Part shown: positions 7,220 through 15,320 of the stretch, one piece after another
How positions within the stretch are numbered: the stretch's first letter is position 1
Layout of the letters: every line of letters starts with the position of its first letter
Source: Pedobacter sp.
GTDB taxonomy: Bacteria; Bacteroidota; Bacteroidia; Sphingobacteriales; Sphingobacteriaceae
Length of the DNA stretch: 23,401 nucleotides
NCBI GenBank assembly: GCA_004295885.1
Contig: SEDG01000021.1
Coordinates: 1-23,401, forward strand
Reading direction: 5' to 3'
The notes under the pieces: model-generated
Database searches by the model: none
Seen by the model: the letters and a program-made list of their open reading frames with translations, nothing else
What the model was told of the DNA's origin: nothing
Position numbers and translations under genes: made by a program

Positions 7220-8389
7220 ATGGAAAATAATTTCTTTAAAAGTCTTTTTGATAGCTTTTTATCAAGGACAGTAATTACTTTATTAGGTATTGCTGGAACA
7301 ATAATAACTATTTATGCGTTCCTTCAAGAACAAAAAGTTGATTTAACATATGAAATTATTGCTAATACTAATGTATTAGATTTTAATGCTGATCTAAGTA
7401 AACTGGAGGTTACTTATGACAGTACCAATTTGAAGCAGACCAAACAAAATCTAAGAATATTTACCATAAAGATCGTCAACCATGGCGACAAAGATATTCT
7501 TAAGGAGTATTATGACTTCAACGAGCCTTTGGGAATGCAAATAAAAGGTGGAAGGATAATAGAAACTCCTGAACTTATTAATGCAAGTAGTGATTACTTA
7601 AAGCGCAATCTTAAAACTAAAATTGTTGCGAACGAAAAAATCAATTTTTCTCAGGTCATCTTGGAGTCGAATGAGTATTTCATTATTAAAATTTTGGTAC
7701 TTCACAAAAAAGATATAATTCCTAAAATTATTTCAGCTGGCAAAATAGCGGGGCAAAAAGATATAATTGTTATGAATGCTATAGATGTAAAAAAGGATAA
7801 CAATTTCTTGGAGCAAACATTTTATGGCACGGCTTGGACTCAAGTTGTTCGCTTGATTGCTTACTTTTTCGGCTTGGTATTCATAATAGCATTCATAATA
7901 ATTATTTCAACCTCCATAGATGGCTTTAGAAGAAGGCAGAAAAAAGCAAAAATCATATCCAATTTTAAGGACTTAAAATCTTATGAGTATACTAGAATGG
8001 ACGATGCAATATTTGATAGATATAAGAAGGATGGGCCCGGAGCAATTAAACAAATGCAAAAATTAATAAATTCTGAAAAAGAGTTAAATGAAATGTACAC
8101 AAAACTGTCAGAAGGATTAAGAAGCAAAGAATTTCGAAGATTTAGAAATAGTAAAGGAATTAGCTACCGATACAGAAGCAGTGATTGGTCTGTCATTAAG
8201 GAGATGACCAGTGATGGTGTCATTTTTAAAGATCAGAATTCGTTAAAAGTTAATCTCGCTATGAAGGATACGATTGAGAAGTTTGTCGTTTTTCTCGAAC
8301 AGAATGGAGAATTTAAAGAGAATAATAATGGTTCATACACCGAAACTACGGCATATTTTGAAATGGGTGATGAAGACCCAACTGAATAG
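7220..8389 (+). CDS. Two-TM membrane protein of unknown function
   Basis: I do not recognise this 389-residue protein. A first membrane segment lies at about 16-35. A domain of some 170 residues follows, probably outside the cytoplasm, with beta-strand pattern (LRIFTIKIVNHGDKDI, FIIKILVL). A second membrane segment lies at about 207-231, and then a highly charged, presumably cytoplasmic domain (236-389) begins with FRRRQKKAK. No enzyme motif was found. It is AT-rich, unlike the SusC/D genes, and converges with the 650-aa protein gene; the two stops are 50 bp apart with no clear terminator between. Shared composition and position suggest it arrived with that module, and it could be an accessory or an unrelated passenger. 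Confidence 0.8.
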   Translation: MENNFFKSLFDSFLSRTVITLLGIAGTIITIYAFLQEQKVDLTYEIIANTNVLDFNADLSKLEVTYDSTNLKQTKQNLRIFTIKIVNHGDKDILKEYYDFNEPLGMQIKGGRIIETPELINASSDYLKRNLKTKIVANEKINFSQVILESNEYFIIKILVLHKKDIIPKIISAGKIAGQKDIIVMNAIDVKKDNNFLEQTFYGTAWTQVVRLIAYFFGLVFIIAFIIIISTSIDGFRRRQKKAKIISNFKDLKSYEYTRMDDAIFDRYKKDGPGAIKQMQKLINSEKELNEMYTKLSEGLRSKEFRRFRNSKGISYRYRSSDWSVIKEMTSDGVIFKDQNSLKVNLAMKDTIEKFVVFLEQNGEFKENNNGSYTETTAYFEMGDEDPTE

Positions 8390-8439
8390 GAAATAAAGCC
8401 TTCATTGTTATTCGTATTCTCTTTCAACTCCAAATCCAA

Positions 8440-10392
8440 TTAACTATTGTTGAGTGAAGGTAATTTTTGTGGCCCATTCGGCTTCGGTGCTGAGGGTTTC
8501 GATTGAATGGGTTTAAAAATTCTTATGGGTTCTGTCTGTTTTTTTAAAAATGATTTAATTTCATTTGAAAAAACCAAAATAATCCAAAAGAAAGCACCTA
8601 GGGTAGCGAGTAAAAAAAGGTTCCAAAAATATTTCCTTATTTTATCAGCAATTTCACCCTGCCTAATAATAATTAAAAGAAATACAAAGAAACCTAATGA
8701 TGTAGCCAGGCAAAGCACAAATAGGGCAGCTTGGTATGCAGTGGCAATAAATTTAAAGTTTGCAACAGAACTCAAAACAAATGTTACTATTGTAGTAAAT
8801 ATTGCAATAGTTTCCATTGACTTCATCTCTTTAGCTATAATATCCTTTTTTACAGCAGTTAATTCCTTTTTCATTTCGTTTAGAGAAACAATTTCAGATT
8901 CAACATTTTCCATTATGGTCAATGAGCTGCTTATAGATTCAATAGATTTGTTAAATTCATCAAAATCCTCAATATACTTAGTTTTATCTAAAGTTAATAC
9001 AAATGATGATGCAATGAAAATACTTTCAATTTCAGAACTGCCGGTTTTAATAAAGCATTCTTCAAACGGAAGGTAAAACACATAGGTGTAATTCCTTTCA
9101 GACCACGTCACATTAGCTTTATATTTCTCTATGATCATTTTACAAGTAGCAATAAGATCACGTACTTCTTTCAGATCGGTAAGAGCAGTTTTTTCCTCAA
9201 ACTTCTTTTTTAAAAGTTTTGTTAGAAATCCTATTAGTTTATTTTGAGGGAAAAAATTCTTCACACCTGTTGATGACTGTAGATCTGTCACCTCATTGTA
9301 CAATTTCATTATGCTATTGTAGTCTTTTCCTTCCTCTAAAAGGGAAAATTCATTATTGATGGCATAATTCACAACTATAGAATAAACAAAAGCATTATAA
9401 CTATGATGCTCGCTTTTTGCGGTATCGTATCTTCTTTGAACTTCTAACCTAATTTCATTAAGTCTCTTTTGATTTTTCGAAACATCCTTAAAGTATTTAA
9501 TCAATCGATGAAGTTGAAGCATCGATAAAGCTTTCAGGTCTGTATATTTCAACTGATTAAAATCATTATGGCTTTTCTGCTTCCAATCAATATCAAATTG
9601 ATAATGAGAGTTGATAATGTCAACCCACGGCTTAACAGAGGCATTTGCGAGATCATGAATTCCCAATTCATGTTCTATACTGTCTTTTATCTGATAAACC
9701 GGAAATCTATTAAGATCTTTTTTTCTTAAAATCCATTTGCATAAAAGAAAATCGTTTTTCTCTTTAAGCAGGATAGAGAATCTGTTTCCTCCAAGCTTCT
9801 TTGGTTTGGTTAGATCACGTGAGTAAGTGAATAGTTCTCGATAATCAACTATGTCAGGAGTCTGATAATGATCTATTCTACTAATCATCAGATTTGCCTG
9901 TACAAATAACAGCTGCTTAATTGACACCTCGTTAAAATCTTCGTTCTCTTGTTCATCAGATAACTCCTCATTGCTTTGGCTAATATAATCTACATTAGAT
10001 AACCTTGCTTTTACCGACACCCAAACGGTAAAATCTAAGTACATATTTAAAGCAACCTTTAAACATTGTATATAATTTATGTTCAGATCACTTTGCAGTT
10101 TCTCTTGAAGCGCTTCGATTGAGGGAAGAGGCTGAGGAATATTTTCTAGAGAATCCTTAATAGTATTGATTACGGCTTTAAAGTCTGCGACAGAAATATA
10201 TTCTCCTATAAGTATGGACCTATTTATATAATCAAAAAAATCCTCTTTTGACTTTTCAAGTTTTAATACAAATGTAGTATAAACAGTTTCAATATTATCG
10301 ATAGCCTCATCGTCAAAATGATATTCTTTATACCAACTTTCGGGGAAAGTCTCAGTAATTAACTGAATAATAAGATCTGAAGGATTGGGCAC
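8440..10392 (-). CDS. 650-aa protein with C-terminal TM domain, candidate toxin partner of a Panacea antitoxin
   Basis: I do not recognise a named family for this protein. Residues 1 to about 500 are soluble, helix-rich and charged. A short coiled-coil-like stretch (MKKELTAVKKDIIAKEMKSM) leads to three membrane segments at about 526-545, 552-576 and 591-608, and a Pro/Lys-rich tail ends it. A large sensor-like body with a helical linker and terminal membrane helices is an arrangement seen in several membrane-acting abortive-infection proteins; I use that only as an analogy. The start at 10392 is GTG, 2 bp after the stop of the upstream SocA/Panacea-type gene, so the pair is surely co-transcribed and probably translationally coupled. 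Base composition is AT-rich. By position it is the toxin or effector, which is inference. Confidence 0.8.
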   Translation of the reverse strand: MPNPSDLIIQLITETFPESWYKEYHFDDEAIDNIETVYTTFVLKLEKSKEDFFDYINRSILIGEYISVADFKAVINTIKDSLENIPQPLPSIEALQEKLQSDLNINYIQCLKVALNMYLDFTVWVSVKARLSNVDYISQSNEELSDEQENEDFNEVSIKQLLFVQANLMISRIDHYQTPDIVDYRELFTYSRDLTKPKKLGGNRFSILLKEKNDFLLCKWILRKKDLNRFPVYQIKDSIEHELGIHDLANASVKPWVDIINSHYQFDIDWKQKSHNDFNQLKYTDLKALSMLQLHRLIKYFKDVSKNQKRLNEIRLEVQRRYDTAKSEHHSYNAFVYSIVVNYAINNEFSLLEEGKDYNSIMKLYNEVTDLQSSTGVKNFFPQNKLIGFLTKLLKKKFEEKTALTDLKEVRDLIATCKMIIEKYKANVTWSERNYTYVFYLPFEECFIKTGSSEIESIFIASSFVLTLDKTKYIEDFDEFNKSIESISSSLTIMENVESEIVSLNEMKKELTAVKKDIIAKEMKSMETIAIFTTIVTFVLSSVANFKFIATAYQAALFVLCLATSLGFFVFLLIIIRQGEIADKIRKYFWNLFLLATLGAFFWIILVFSNEIKSFLKKQTEPIRIFKPIQSKPSAPKPNGPQKLPSLNNS

Positions 10393-10394
10393 GC

Positions 10395-10958
10395 TTAAAA
10401 AGTGGTTAACTTGAAAAGCTTATCTTCTGCTTTAATAATCGAGAATGGTATTTTACTACTTAAACCGCCAGAATCCTTGGCAATTTTATAATACTTCTGC
10501 CAAGAGTACCAAGCATGACTAAGATTTACAAGGTCAAAAGGAGACATTTTAACTAAGAATTTGTTTGCCTCTTTAAGATATCCAATAGACGCATCAATTT
10601 CATTAGTTATTTCTGGCGCCAGCCCTTCAAACACTGCTAAGTCAGCATTTTCTAAAAGAGAAACCTTACTATTATTTATATGATAATAATTCAAAGCCCC
10701 ATTCTGATTTTTAATTTCTTTATATACAGAACTTTCTACATGTCCGTAAGGTAAGGCAAAAAATTCATCAAAAACGTCCTCTAGTAAAAGGCTTTTTTTC
10801 GAAGGTTCTGAATTTGCAGCAGATACAAAAAACAGAAGTTTCAAAGACTTTAAAACGCTAAAATTATTTTCCTCTTCTCTACACCCCAATTCAGCATACC
10901 AATTAATTAGGCTTTTAATCGTATATTCAAAATATAAAAGTTTTTCTTGGCTTTGCAT
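10395..10958 (-). CDS. SocA/Panacea (DUF4065-like) antitoxin-domain protein
   Basis: The 187-residue protein shows the landmarks of the Panacea domain (SocA/GepA-like) in the right order. These are LKSLKLLFFVSAA (36-48) for the usual KLLYFA helix, then FFALPYGHVESSVYKEI (66-82) for the hallmark PYGPV..VY, and LVNLSHAWYSWQKYYKIA (143-160) for the LT/SH...W helix. It ends in the usual IPFSIIKAED helix. Panacea domains neutralise very diverse toxins, normally by direct binding. An N-terminal extension of about 30 residues precedes the domain. It is the first gene of a two-gene operon with the 650-aa membrane protein, as expected for an antitoxin. A palindrome at 10982-10992 lies just upstream. 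The domain call is from sequence pattern only. Confidence 0.7.
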   Translation of the reverse strand: MQSQEKLLYFEYTIKSLINWYAELGCREEENNFSVLKSLKLLFFVSAANSEPSKKSLLLEDVFDEFFALPYGHVESSVYKEIKNQNGALNYYHINNSKVSLLENADLAVFEGLAPEITNEIDASIGYLKEANKFLVKMSPFDLVNLSHAWYSWQKYYKIAKDSGGLSSKIPFSIIKAEDKLFKLTTF

Positions 10959-10981
10959 ATATTTGTATTTGACTGAATGTA

Positions 10982-10992
10982 CCTAAGTTAGG
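10982..10992. promoter_or_regulatory. Short palindrome before the Panacea operon
   Basis: CCTAA-G-TTAGG is a perfect inverted repeat 24 bp upstream of the antitoxin start. Its place near the promoter would suit autoregulation, but there is no direct support. The surrounding 389-bp gap (10959-11347) also holds a CTAA-N5-TTAG site at 11122-11140 and a decayed gene copy at 11200-11319. Confidence 0.3.
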
Positions 10993-11121
10993 CTTAATAA
11001 AAAAACTTCATTTTGAAAGTTATTCACACTTGTTAGAATAAGAATTCAATATTAATTAAAGCATAAAATATGTTAGTAATTATTTTTAGCAGCTATCAAA
11101 GATAAAGTATAAACATCAAAA

Positions 11122-11140
11122 ATACTAATTATTTTAGCAA
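11122..11140. promoter_or_regulatory. CTAA-N5-TTAG operator-like site upstream of the Panacea operon
   Basis: ATACTAA-TTATT-TTAGCAA matches in its core the sites at the umuDC promoter and at 13311. On the minus strand TATTTTTG (11124-11117) and TATCTTTG (11104-11097) both fit the TAnnTTTG -7 consensus, the first overlapping the site. If used, they would give a leader of about 130-150 nt before the antitoxin gene. Confidence 0.4.
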
Positions 11141-11199
11141 ATAATAAAACCAGCTATTACCGAGAGCTATCCATACCTAGGTAAGTCTAAATAATCGTT

Positions 11200-11319
11200 T
11201 TACTTATACCTAAATTCAAAATAAGTTGATTTGCTTATACAAACCAATTTACCCGTTATACAAACCTTTTTGTTTAAATAAGTTTTTTCTGGTTCAATAA
11301 ACTTAGTCAGGTTTGCCCC
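11200..11319 (-). pseudogene. Decayed 3' copy of the neighbouring OB-fold-like gene
   Basis: The minus strand reads ANLTKFIEPEKTYLNKKV, then CITGKLVC, and soon TAA. This matches ADLAKFTEPEKIYLNKKVCITGKVV in the intact gene just upstream (11348-11698), and the DNA is nearly 80 percent alike by eye over about 80 bp (11241-11318 against 11403-11483). It has no start and no N-terminal half. It is the remnant of a tandem duplication lying right behind the intact gene. Confidence 0.8.
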
Positions 11320-11325
11320 AAGCTG

Positions 11326-11346
11326 GCGCAAGCGTGCCGCTTGTGC
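11326..11346. repeat. GC-rich hairpin after the OB-fold-like gene
   Basis: GCGCAAGCG-TGC-CGCTTGTGC forms a 9-bp stem with one G-T pair, right behind the stop of the 11348 gene. No T run follows on the minus strand, so it is not a standard intrinsic terminator. It may be a REP-like element or the junction left by the duplication next to it. Confidence 0.5.
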
Positions 11347-11347
11347 A

Positions 11348-11698
11348 CTATTTACTCTGAGTAATTTGTTTAGCCTCCGTTAACACAATCTGCGGTTTCT
11401 CATTATACAAAACCACTTTACCAGTAATACAAACCTTTTTGTTGAGGTAAATTTTTTCTGGTTCGGTAAACTTGGCTAGGTCTGCCTTGTAAATTACAAC
11501 GGTTAACAGTTGTTTAGGGAACGCTGCGCCTAGGTTAATTAACGTTAAACCATTTAATGCTCTGGTTGTGTAAACAGAATCGCAAATGGTTACGGTGTCG
11601 CCAATGTGTTTGGAGATGTCTTTTATGTCTATTTTGGTTTGGCTTTTGGCATTAATGCCGATGAATAGCAGTAAAGCTAGGAGTGTAATGTTTTTCAT
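11348..11698 (-). CDS. Small exported OB-fold-like protein
   Basis: The 116-residue protein has a signal peptide (about 1-19, ending AKSQ). The mature part has the beta pattern of exported OB-fold domains in Bacteroidota: an opening IGDTVTICDSVYTTRAL, then LTLINLGAAFPKQLLTVVIY, and a closing LNKKVCITGKVVLYNEKPQIVLTEAKQI. Such domains may bind nucleic acid or oligosaccharide, and the ligand is unknown. It lies 25 bp behind the DUF6965-like gene on the same strand and may be co-transcribed with it. Two decayed relatives are present, one at 11200-11319 and one at 22588-22693, so this is a locally duplicated family. The OB-fold call comes from the strand pattern and memory of the family. Confidence 0.65.
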   Translation of the reverse strand: MKNITLLALLLFIGINAKSQTKIDIKDISKHIGDTVTICDSVYTTRALNGLTLINLGAAFPKQLLTVVIYKADLAKFTEPEKIYLNKKVCITGKVVLYNEKPQIVLTEAKQITQSK

Positions 11699-11723
11699 AA
11701 TTAAAGGTAATGATAATCTACTT

Positions 11724-11933
11724 CTATAAGTTAGACTCTATCAACAATTTAAAAGCTAACAATCGATCTAATAAAGGTTCATTAACTTTTGTAATGGGAT
11801 TATTTCTTAAAGGAGAAAAGTGGCTCTCAAGAAATTGGTTAACATTATTAACTTTTGTGGCAGGGTTTAAATAAAGAGGTGCAGCTGGCAATTCTACACT
11901 TTTAAACCATTCTTCTAGTTCTGGTATTATCAT
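11724..11933 (-). CDS. DUF6965-like small protein
   Basis: The 69-residue protein has no signal peptide. Its layout follows the DUF6965 family as I remember it: an N-terminal ELEEWFKSVELPAAPLYLNP, then a conserved VNQFLESHFSPLRNN, and a C-terminal EPLLDRLLAFKLLIE helix. Its function is unknown. It precedes the OB-fold-like gene by 25 bp on the same strand. The 240 bp upstream (11934-12173) contain only a modest hairpin (attcagc/gctgaat near 12051). Confidence 0.6.
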   Translation of the reverse strand: MIIPELEEWFKSVELPAAPLYLNPATKVNNVNQFLESHFSPLRNNPITKVNEPLLDRLLAFKLLIESNL

Positions 11934-12173
11934 GGCGCAAAATTAAGTGATTTTCTTAGCTCGCTTTTTAAAATCTATCAACAGTGAACAGCCACACGCA
12001 TACTGTTAAACTGTAGGCTAGCAAAAACGCAATTTTAATTGAGCAATAAATTCAGCATTTAGAGCTGAATTCTCCCAGTTCAAAGTGCCTGCAAATTCCG
12101 AAATGCACTTGTAAATAGCTTTTTCGCTTCGGCATCATATTTCTATAGGTGAAACTACCTAACCTATGTAAAC

Positions 12174-12467
12174 ATGAAGAAATTATTCACTGTGGTAGCT
12201 ATTGTAATCAGCTGTCAAGTACAGGCAAATGCCCAAGGCAATAAACTTGTTAAATATCAATACTGGCCCAACCGTAATGCCAAATTTCTCAGTGCTAAAA
12301 TCACTGATACCACTACTAGCTATTTTGAAGGCACGAAATTGTACTGGTTCAACTTGGGAGGTGATACGGTCATTCACGTTTGGAAAAAAGATTTAGACGT
12401 TAATATGCGCATAGGCAGCGTCTATACGTTCAAAGGGTTAAAAAAGATGGTGTATAAATTTAAATAG
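12174..12467 (+). CDS. Small exported protein of unknown function
   Basis: The 97-residue protein has a clear signal peptide (MKKLFTVVAIVISCQVQANA, cleavage about 21). The mature part of about 76 residues is basic and strand-rich with several aromatic residues (YQYWPNR, LYWFNLGGD, VIHVWKKD). It has no cysteine outside the signal and no motif I recognise. It stands alone on the plus strand between minus-strand genes. The start ATG follows a 6-bp inverted pair (ataggt/acctat) in the leader. Confidence 0.6.
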   Translation: MKKLFTVVAIVISCQVQANAQGNKLVKYQYWPNRNAKFLSAKITDTTTSYFEGTKLYWFNLGGDTVIHVWKKDLDVNMRIGSVYTFKGLKKMVYKFK

Positions 12468-12482
12468 TGGATGCTTTTTTTA

Positions 12483-12510
12483 CTAGTGGCTGGTGTTATA
12501 ACAATTCACC
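12483..12510 (+). repeat. Diverged copy of the TGGTGTTATCACCA repeat
   Basis: The stretch begins like the hairpin at 21893-21917 (15 of the first 17 bases agree: CTwGTGGyTGGTGTTAT) but its second arm is interrupted. A third copy is at 22738-22763. It lies 15 bp behind the stop of the 12174 gene. Confidence 0.4.
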
Positions 12511-12577
12511 AAATTTAAACCTGTGTACGGTGATCAAACCGAATAAAATATAATGAAACAATCAAGGTGGTAATTAC

Positions 12578-13060
12578 TTACGTCTCGTTAGCGCTAAGCT
12601 GGGAAAGGAGATTAGCTATTCCGCGACCATCTCGAATGGTTTTTCCTGAGGCCCAACCAGAATATGGGAAAAACCTAATCGTGTGCTCTTTATATTGGAA
12701 GTTTATTTGAGTTTCATCCATAACCTTTACTTCATACCCTAAAGCTGAAATTGCGGCAATTGCTTCATTCATTCTTTTAGGTTCTAAGATAGCCTGTCGT
12801 TCACTATTTAACCGAGAAGTATTCGATTTAGCCTCTTTTTCGATGAATGCATTAAAATCAACCAAATTTGACAAAATGTATTGCAAGTTATCATCGGTCA
12901 TTCCCCTTACAACATCAACTTTTTCCGCTAAATAACGGGTTAAAATTTCATTGTGCCTACCTTTTGGAACATCAAAGATATGCAATAGTCTCAAATGCTG
13001 AATTACTTGGTCATAAGCAGTTTCAGAACCAGGATACAAGTTATCATTTTTCATCAGCAT
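12578..13060 (-). CDS. Hypothetical protein, 160 aa
   Basis: I do not recognise this protein. It is soluble and mostly helical in its first 100 residues. It ends in a compact beta-like section, IRFFPYSGWASGKTIRDGRGIANLLSQL. That ending (F.PY.GW..GKTI.DGRG..NLL) is of a kind I associate with hypothetical proteins on Bacteroidota mobile DNA, a weak recollection. The start may be either ATG at 13060 or at 13054. It stands alone; no partner overlaps it. Confidence 0.6.
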   Translation of the reverse strand: MLMKNDNLYPGSETAYDQVIQHLRLLHIFDVPKGRHNEILTRYLAEKVDVVRGMTDDNLQYILSNLVDFNAFIEKEAKSNTSRLNSERQAILEPKRMNEAIAAISALGYEVKVMDETQINFQYKEHTIRFFPYSGWASGKTIRDGRGIANLLSQLSANET

Positions 13061-13310
13061 TCATTTTTTGTTTGATTGGCTGTAAATTTATTTGTTATTG
13101 TGAAAAAATCAGTAAAAAATCTAAGCTTTATTTCCTGAATACATGTTTCAGTTACGGTAGCCACCTTGTTTCGTTTCGAACTGTCCAGCCCGACCACGGC
13201 GTTGACTTTTTAATATCTTCCAATCTCAACGTTCATAGCGCTGCTATCCTCCGAATCAAAAACTCCCTAAAATTGTGCGGTGTTAAACTATTATAAATTA
13301 CTGATAATTT

Positions 13311-13329
13311 ATACTAACTTTTTTAGTAT
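13311..13329. promoter_or_regulatory. Perfect CTAA-N5-TTAG palindrome in the gap before the 13473 gene
   Basis: ATACTAA-CTTTT-TTAGTAT has perfect 7-bp arms. It matches the umuDC sites closely. TATTTTCG (13327-13334), one base off the TAnnTTTG -7 element on +, overlaps its right arm. The gap 13061-13472 otherwise holds a 7-bp hairpin (ctcgatt/aatcgag, 13360-13382) and no gene I can support. Confidence 0.5.
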
Positions 13330-13472
13330 TTTCGTTAAATGTTTTTCAAAATATGCATGCTCGATTAACGCAGTCAATCGAGTGTTAATTTGAAACTCAC
13401 GAAATAAAACGAAGTTTAAATACTTTGTTTTGGTTTTGGATAACTGGGAATACACAAAAGACAAGGATAAAT

Positions 13473-14105
13473 ATGGGCTTTATTAAATATAAGTTGAAAA
13501 TAAAAGGCAAGGAAGTTATTGCTACAAGCACAGGTACTGGCTATAAATTTGACGGCGCAAGGGTTGCGATGACTTTAAATAATCAGAGCTATGATGAGCC
13601 GTTCTGGGATGGTAGTGAGAGTGACAATAATTTTTATATGGAAGTAGCACCCTACTTAATAGAAGTGCTACAAGTAGAAAAAGAGGCTTTCATGGCTAAA
13701 CTTAAGATGGCATCAAGTGAAATAGAAAGTATTGAAGAAATTGATGCAAGCCATATCGAGATCGTGATTAAAGACACTGCTGATCTAAACCAAGTCTATA
13801 ATAAAATCAGGAATGCAGCAGAGTTAAACAAAACATTCAACACGAATCTTCAAATTGTAATTCAATATAAAAACGAAGAATATGAGATTCAGTTAAATGG
13901 TTTCATTGCAAAATTTCAAATACCATCGCTCGGTTCAATAGATTACAAAGTGATTTACAATAATGGTTATTTCATTATTTATGAAAATGGTATGGATAAA
14001 GGATTGTATGCAGAAGAAACATTTTACCGATTCGCAGAAGAAGAGCCCGATAAATCAATCAAAGAGAATTATTTGAAATTGTATAATCATTACCACGATA
14101 AATAA
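13473..14105 (+). CDS. Hypothetical protein upstream of the Fic gene
   Basis: I do not recognise this 210-residue protein. An open frame extends upstream to a TTG at 13425, but the ATG at 13473 (MGFIKYKLKIKGKEV) looks like the real start since beta-strand pattern begins there. There is no signal peptide or membrane segment. The protein is acidic and appears to contain two alike beta-rich halves (KYKLKIKGKEVIATSTGTGYKF and IVIQYKNEEYEIQLNGF), perhaps a duplicated fold. It lies 100 bp before the Fic gene on the same strand and behind an operator-like palindrome, so it might be linked to the Fic protein, but the spacing does not demand an operon. Confidence 0.65.
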   Translation: MGFIKYKLKIKGKEVIATSTGTGYKFDGARVAMTLNNQSYDEPFWDGSESDNNFYMEVAPYLIEVLQVEKEAFMAKLKMASSEIESIEEIDASHIEIVIKDTADLNQVYNKIRNAAELNKTFNTNLQIVIQYKNEEYEIQLNGFIAKFQIPSLGSIDYKVIYNNGYFIIYENGMDKGLYAEETFYRFAEEEPDKSIKENYLKLYNHYHDK

Positions 14106-14205
14106 GAATTACCTGTAAGTTGTCTAGGCAATTATGTTTTTCTAAAGTGGTCGGTTTTACAAGGAAAAATCTTATAATAGGGTCGGATATTTTATATTTA
14201 ATTAA

Positions 14206-15282
14206 ATGGCATATAACTGGCAGCTTGGCGATTGGCCGAACTTTACCTTTCAAGATATTTTTGCAGAGCAGAATGAGAAATTTAGGCAAAAGGCTGCCGA
14301 GTTAATTCAGCTTATCAAAACAGTTGACAATGAAGCTGAATTCGATTTCACGGTTAATTCTTTGGTAGATGAAATCATTGCAAGTTCTAAGATTGAAGGG
14401 GAAAATTATAAAAAATCAGATATCTTAAATGCCCTTCACAATCAAATTACAACAGGAGAAAAAAGACAGGTAAGATTCAAGAGTTCGATGGAACTGGTAA
14501 AGTTAGTTCCCCTCCAGGTAGCCGCTTTCGATACGCCCCTTTCGGCAAAACTTTTGTTCTCAATTCAAACATTATTCCTTTCTGATAGAAATCCACAGCT
14601 AATTGGGTGCTGGCGTAGTGGCAACGATGAAATGCATATTGTATCTGGCAATGCACATCACGAAAAGATACACTTTACAGCCCCACCCTCAACGAGTGTT
14701 AAGCAGGAAATGCAGGGTTACTTTCAATGGTACAACAAAACTAAAAATTTGGGAGCGATTGAAAAAGCAGCAATTGCCCACTTATACTTTGAAACCATAC
14801 ACCCCTTAGTAGATGGTAATGGCAGGGTTGGCCGCCATATCTCTCTTTCTAGCTTGTTCTCGTCGCTGGGCTTTGCTGTACCGCTATATCTCTCAGAAAT
14901 TATTTTTAATGAGGTAGGCAAATATTACCATGCACTTAACCAAGCTCAAAACTCGAATGAAGTCACTGGATGGATTTCATATTTTGCAGAGGTGGTAGCA
15001 AAGGCGCAAGCTTTCGCTTATAAAAAGATACAATTAGCCTTGCCCCAAGGCAAGCTAATGCGCACCCATTCAGATAAATTGAATGACCGCCAAAACAAAG
15101 CCCTTGAAAAGATGTTTGCCGCTGGCCCAAAAGGCTTCACCGGAGGTATGTCAGCAAAAAAATACATGTCCATAAATAAGGTTTCAAAGGCAACCGCAAC
15201 TAGAGATTTAAAACAGCTCTTTGAGCTGGGTATTCTAAAAGTAGAATCAGCTGGGAGAAGTACGCATTATAATTTAACTTAG
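14206..15282 (+). CDS. Fic-family protein (DUF4172-type N-terminus), putative AMP transferase
   Basis: The 358-residue protein opens with YNWQLGDWPNFTF, typical of the DUF4172 N-terminal region. An inhibitory-helix motif follows at 60-65 (Ser-Ser-Lys-Ile-Glu64-Gly), which normally blocks ATP positioning. The Fic motif is H199-P-L-V-D203-G-N-G-R207-V-G-R210. All catalytic and phosphate-binding residues are present; the usual Phe after His-Pro is Leu. A winged-helix-like domain ends the protein (about 285-358). Such proteins attach AMP to protein hydroxyl groups and are self-inhibited; the target is unknown. With both the inhibitory motif and the catalytic motif in one chain, it would need no separate antitoxin. 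Confidence 0.9.
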   Translation: MAYNWQLGDWPNFTFQDIFAEQNEKFRQKAAELIQLIKTVDNEAEFDFTVNSLVDEIIASSKIEGENYKKSDILNALHNQITTGEKRQVRFKSSMELVKLVPLQVAAFDTPLSAKLLFSIQTLFLSDRNPQLIGCWRSGNDEMHIVSGNAHHEKIHFTAPPSTSVKQEMQGYFQWYNKTKNLGAIEKAAIAHLYFETIHPLVDGNGRVGRHISLSSLFSSLGFAVPLYLSEIIFNEVGKYYHALNQAQNSNEVTGWISYFAEVVAKAQAFAYKKIQLALPQGKLMRTHSDKLNDRQNKALEKMFAAGPKGFTGGMSAKKYMSINKVSKATATRDLKQLFELGILKVESAGRSTHYNLT

Positions 15283-15320
15283 TTATCTCACAATCAAATT
15301 CATTAATAAGTTCTTGTAAA

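Noticed and set aside
7369..7380. Further CTAA/TTAG palindrome (CTAA-TGTA-TTAG)
   Set aside because: The spacer is 4 bp, not 5, and it lies inside a coding region.
8507..9076. 189-codon frame antisense to the 650-aa gene
   Set aside because: It lies wholly inside a better-supported gene and mirrors its hydrophobic C-terminus.
11326..11346. Terminator for the OB-fold-like gene
   Set aside because: The stem is good but no T run follows on the minus strand.
12868..13296. 142-codon plus-strand frame
   Set aside because: Its first half is antisense to the 12578-13060 gene and the rest is low-quality, without family pattern or a plausible start context.
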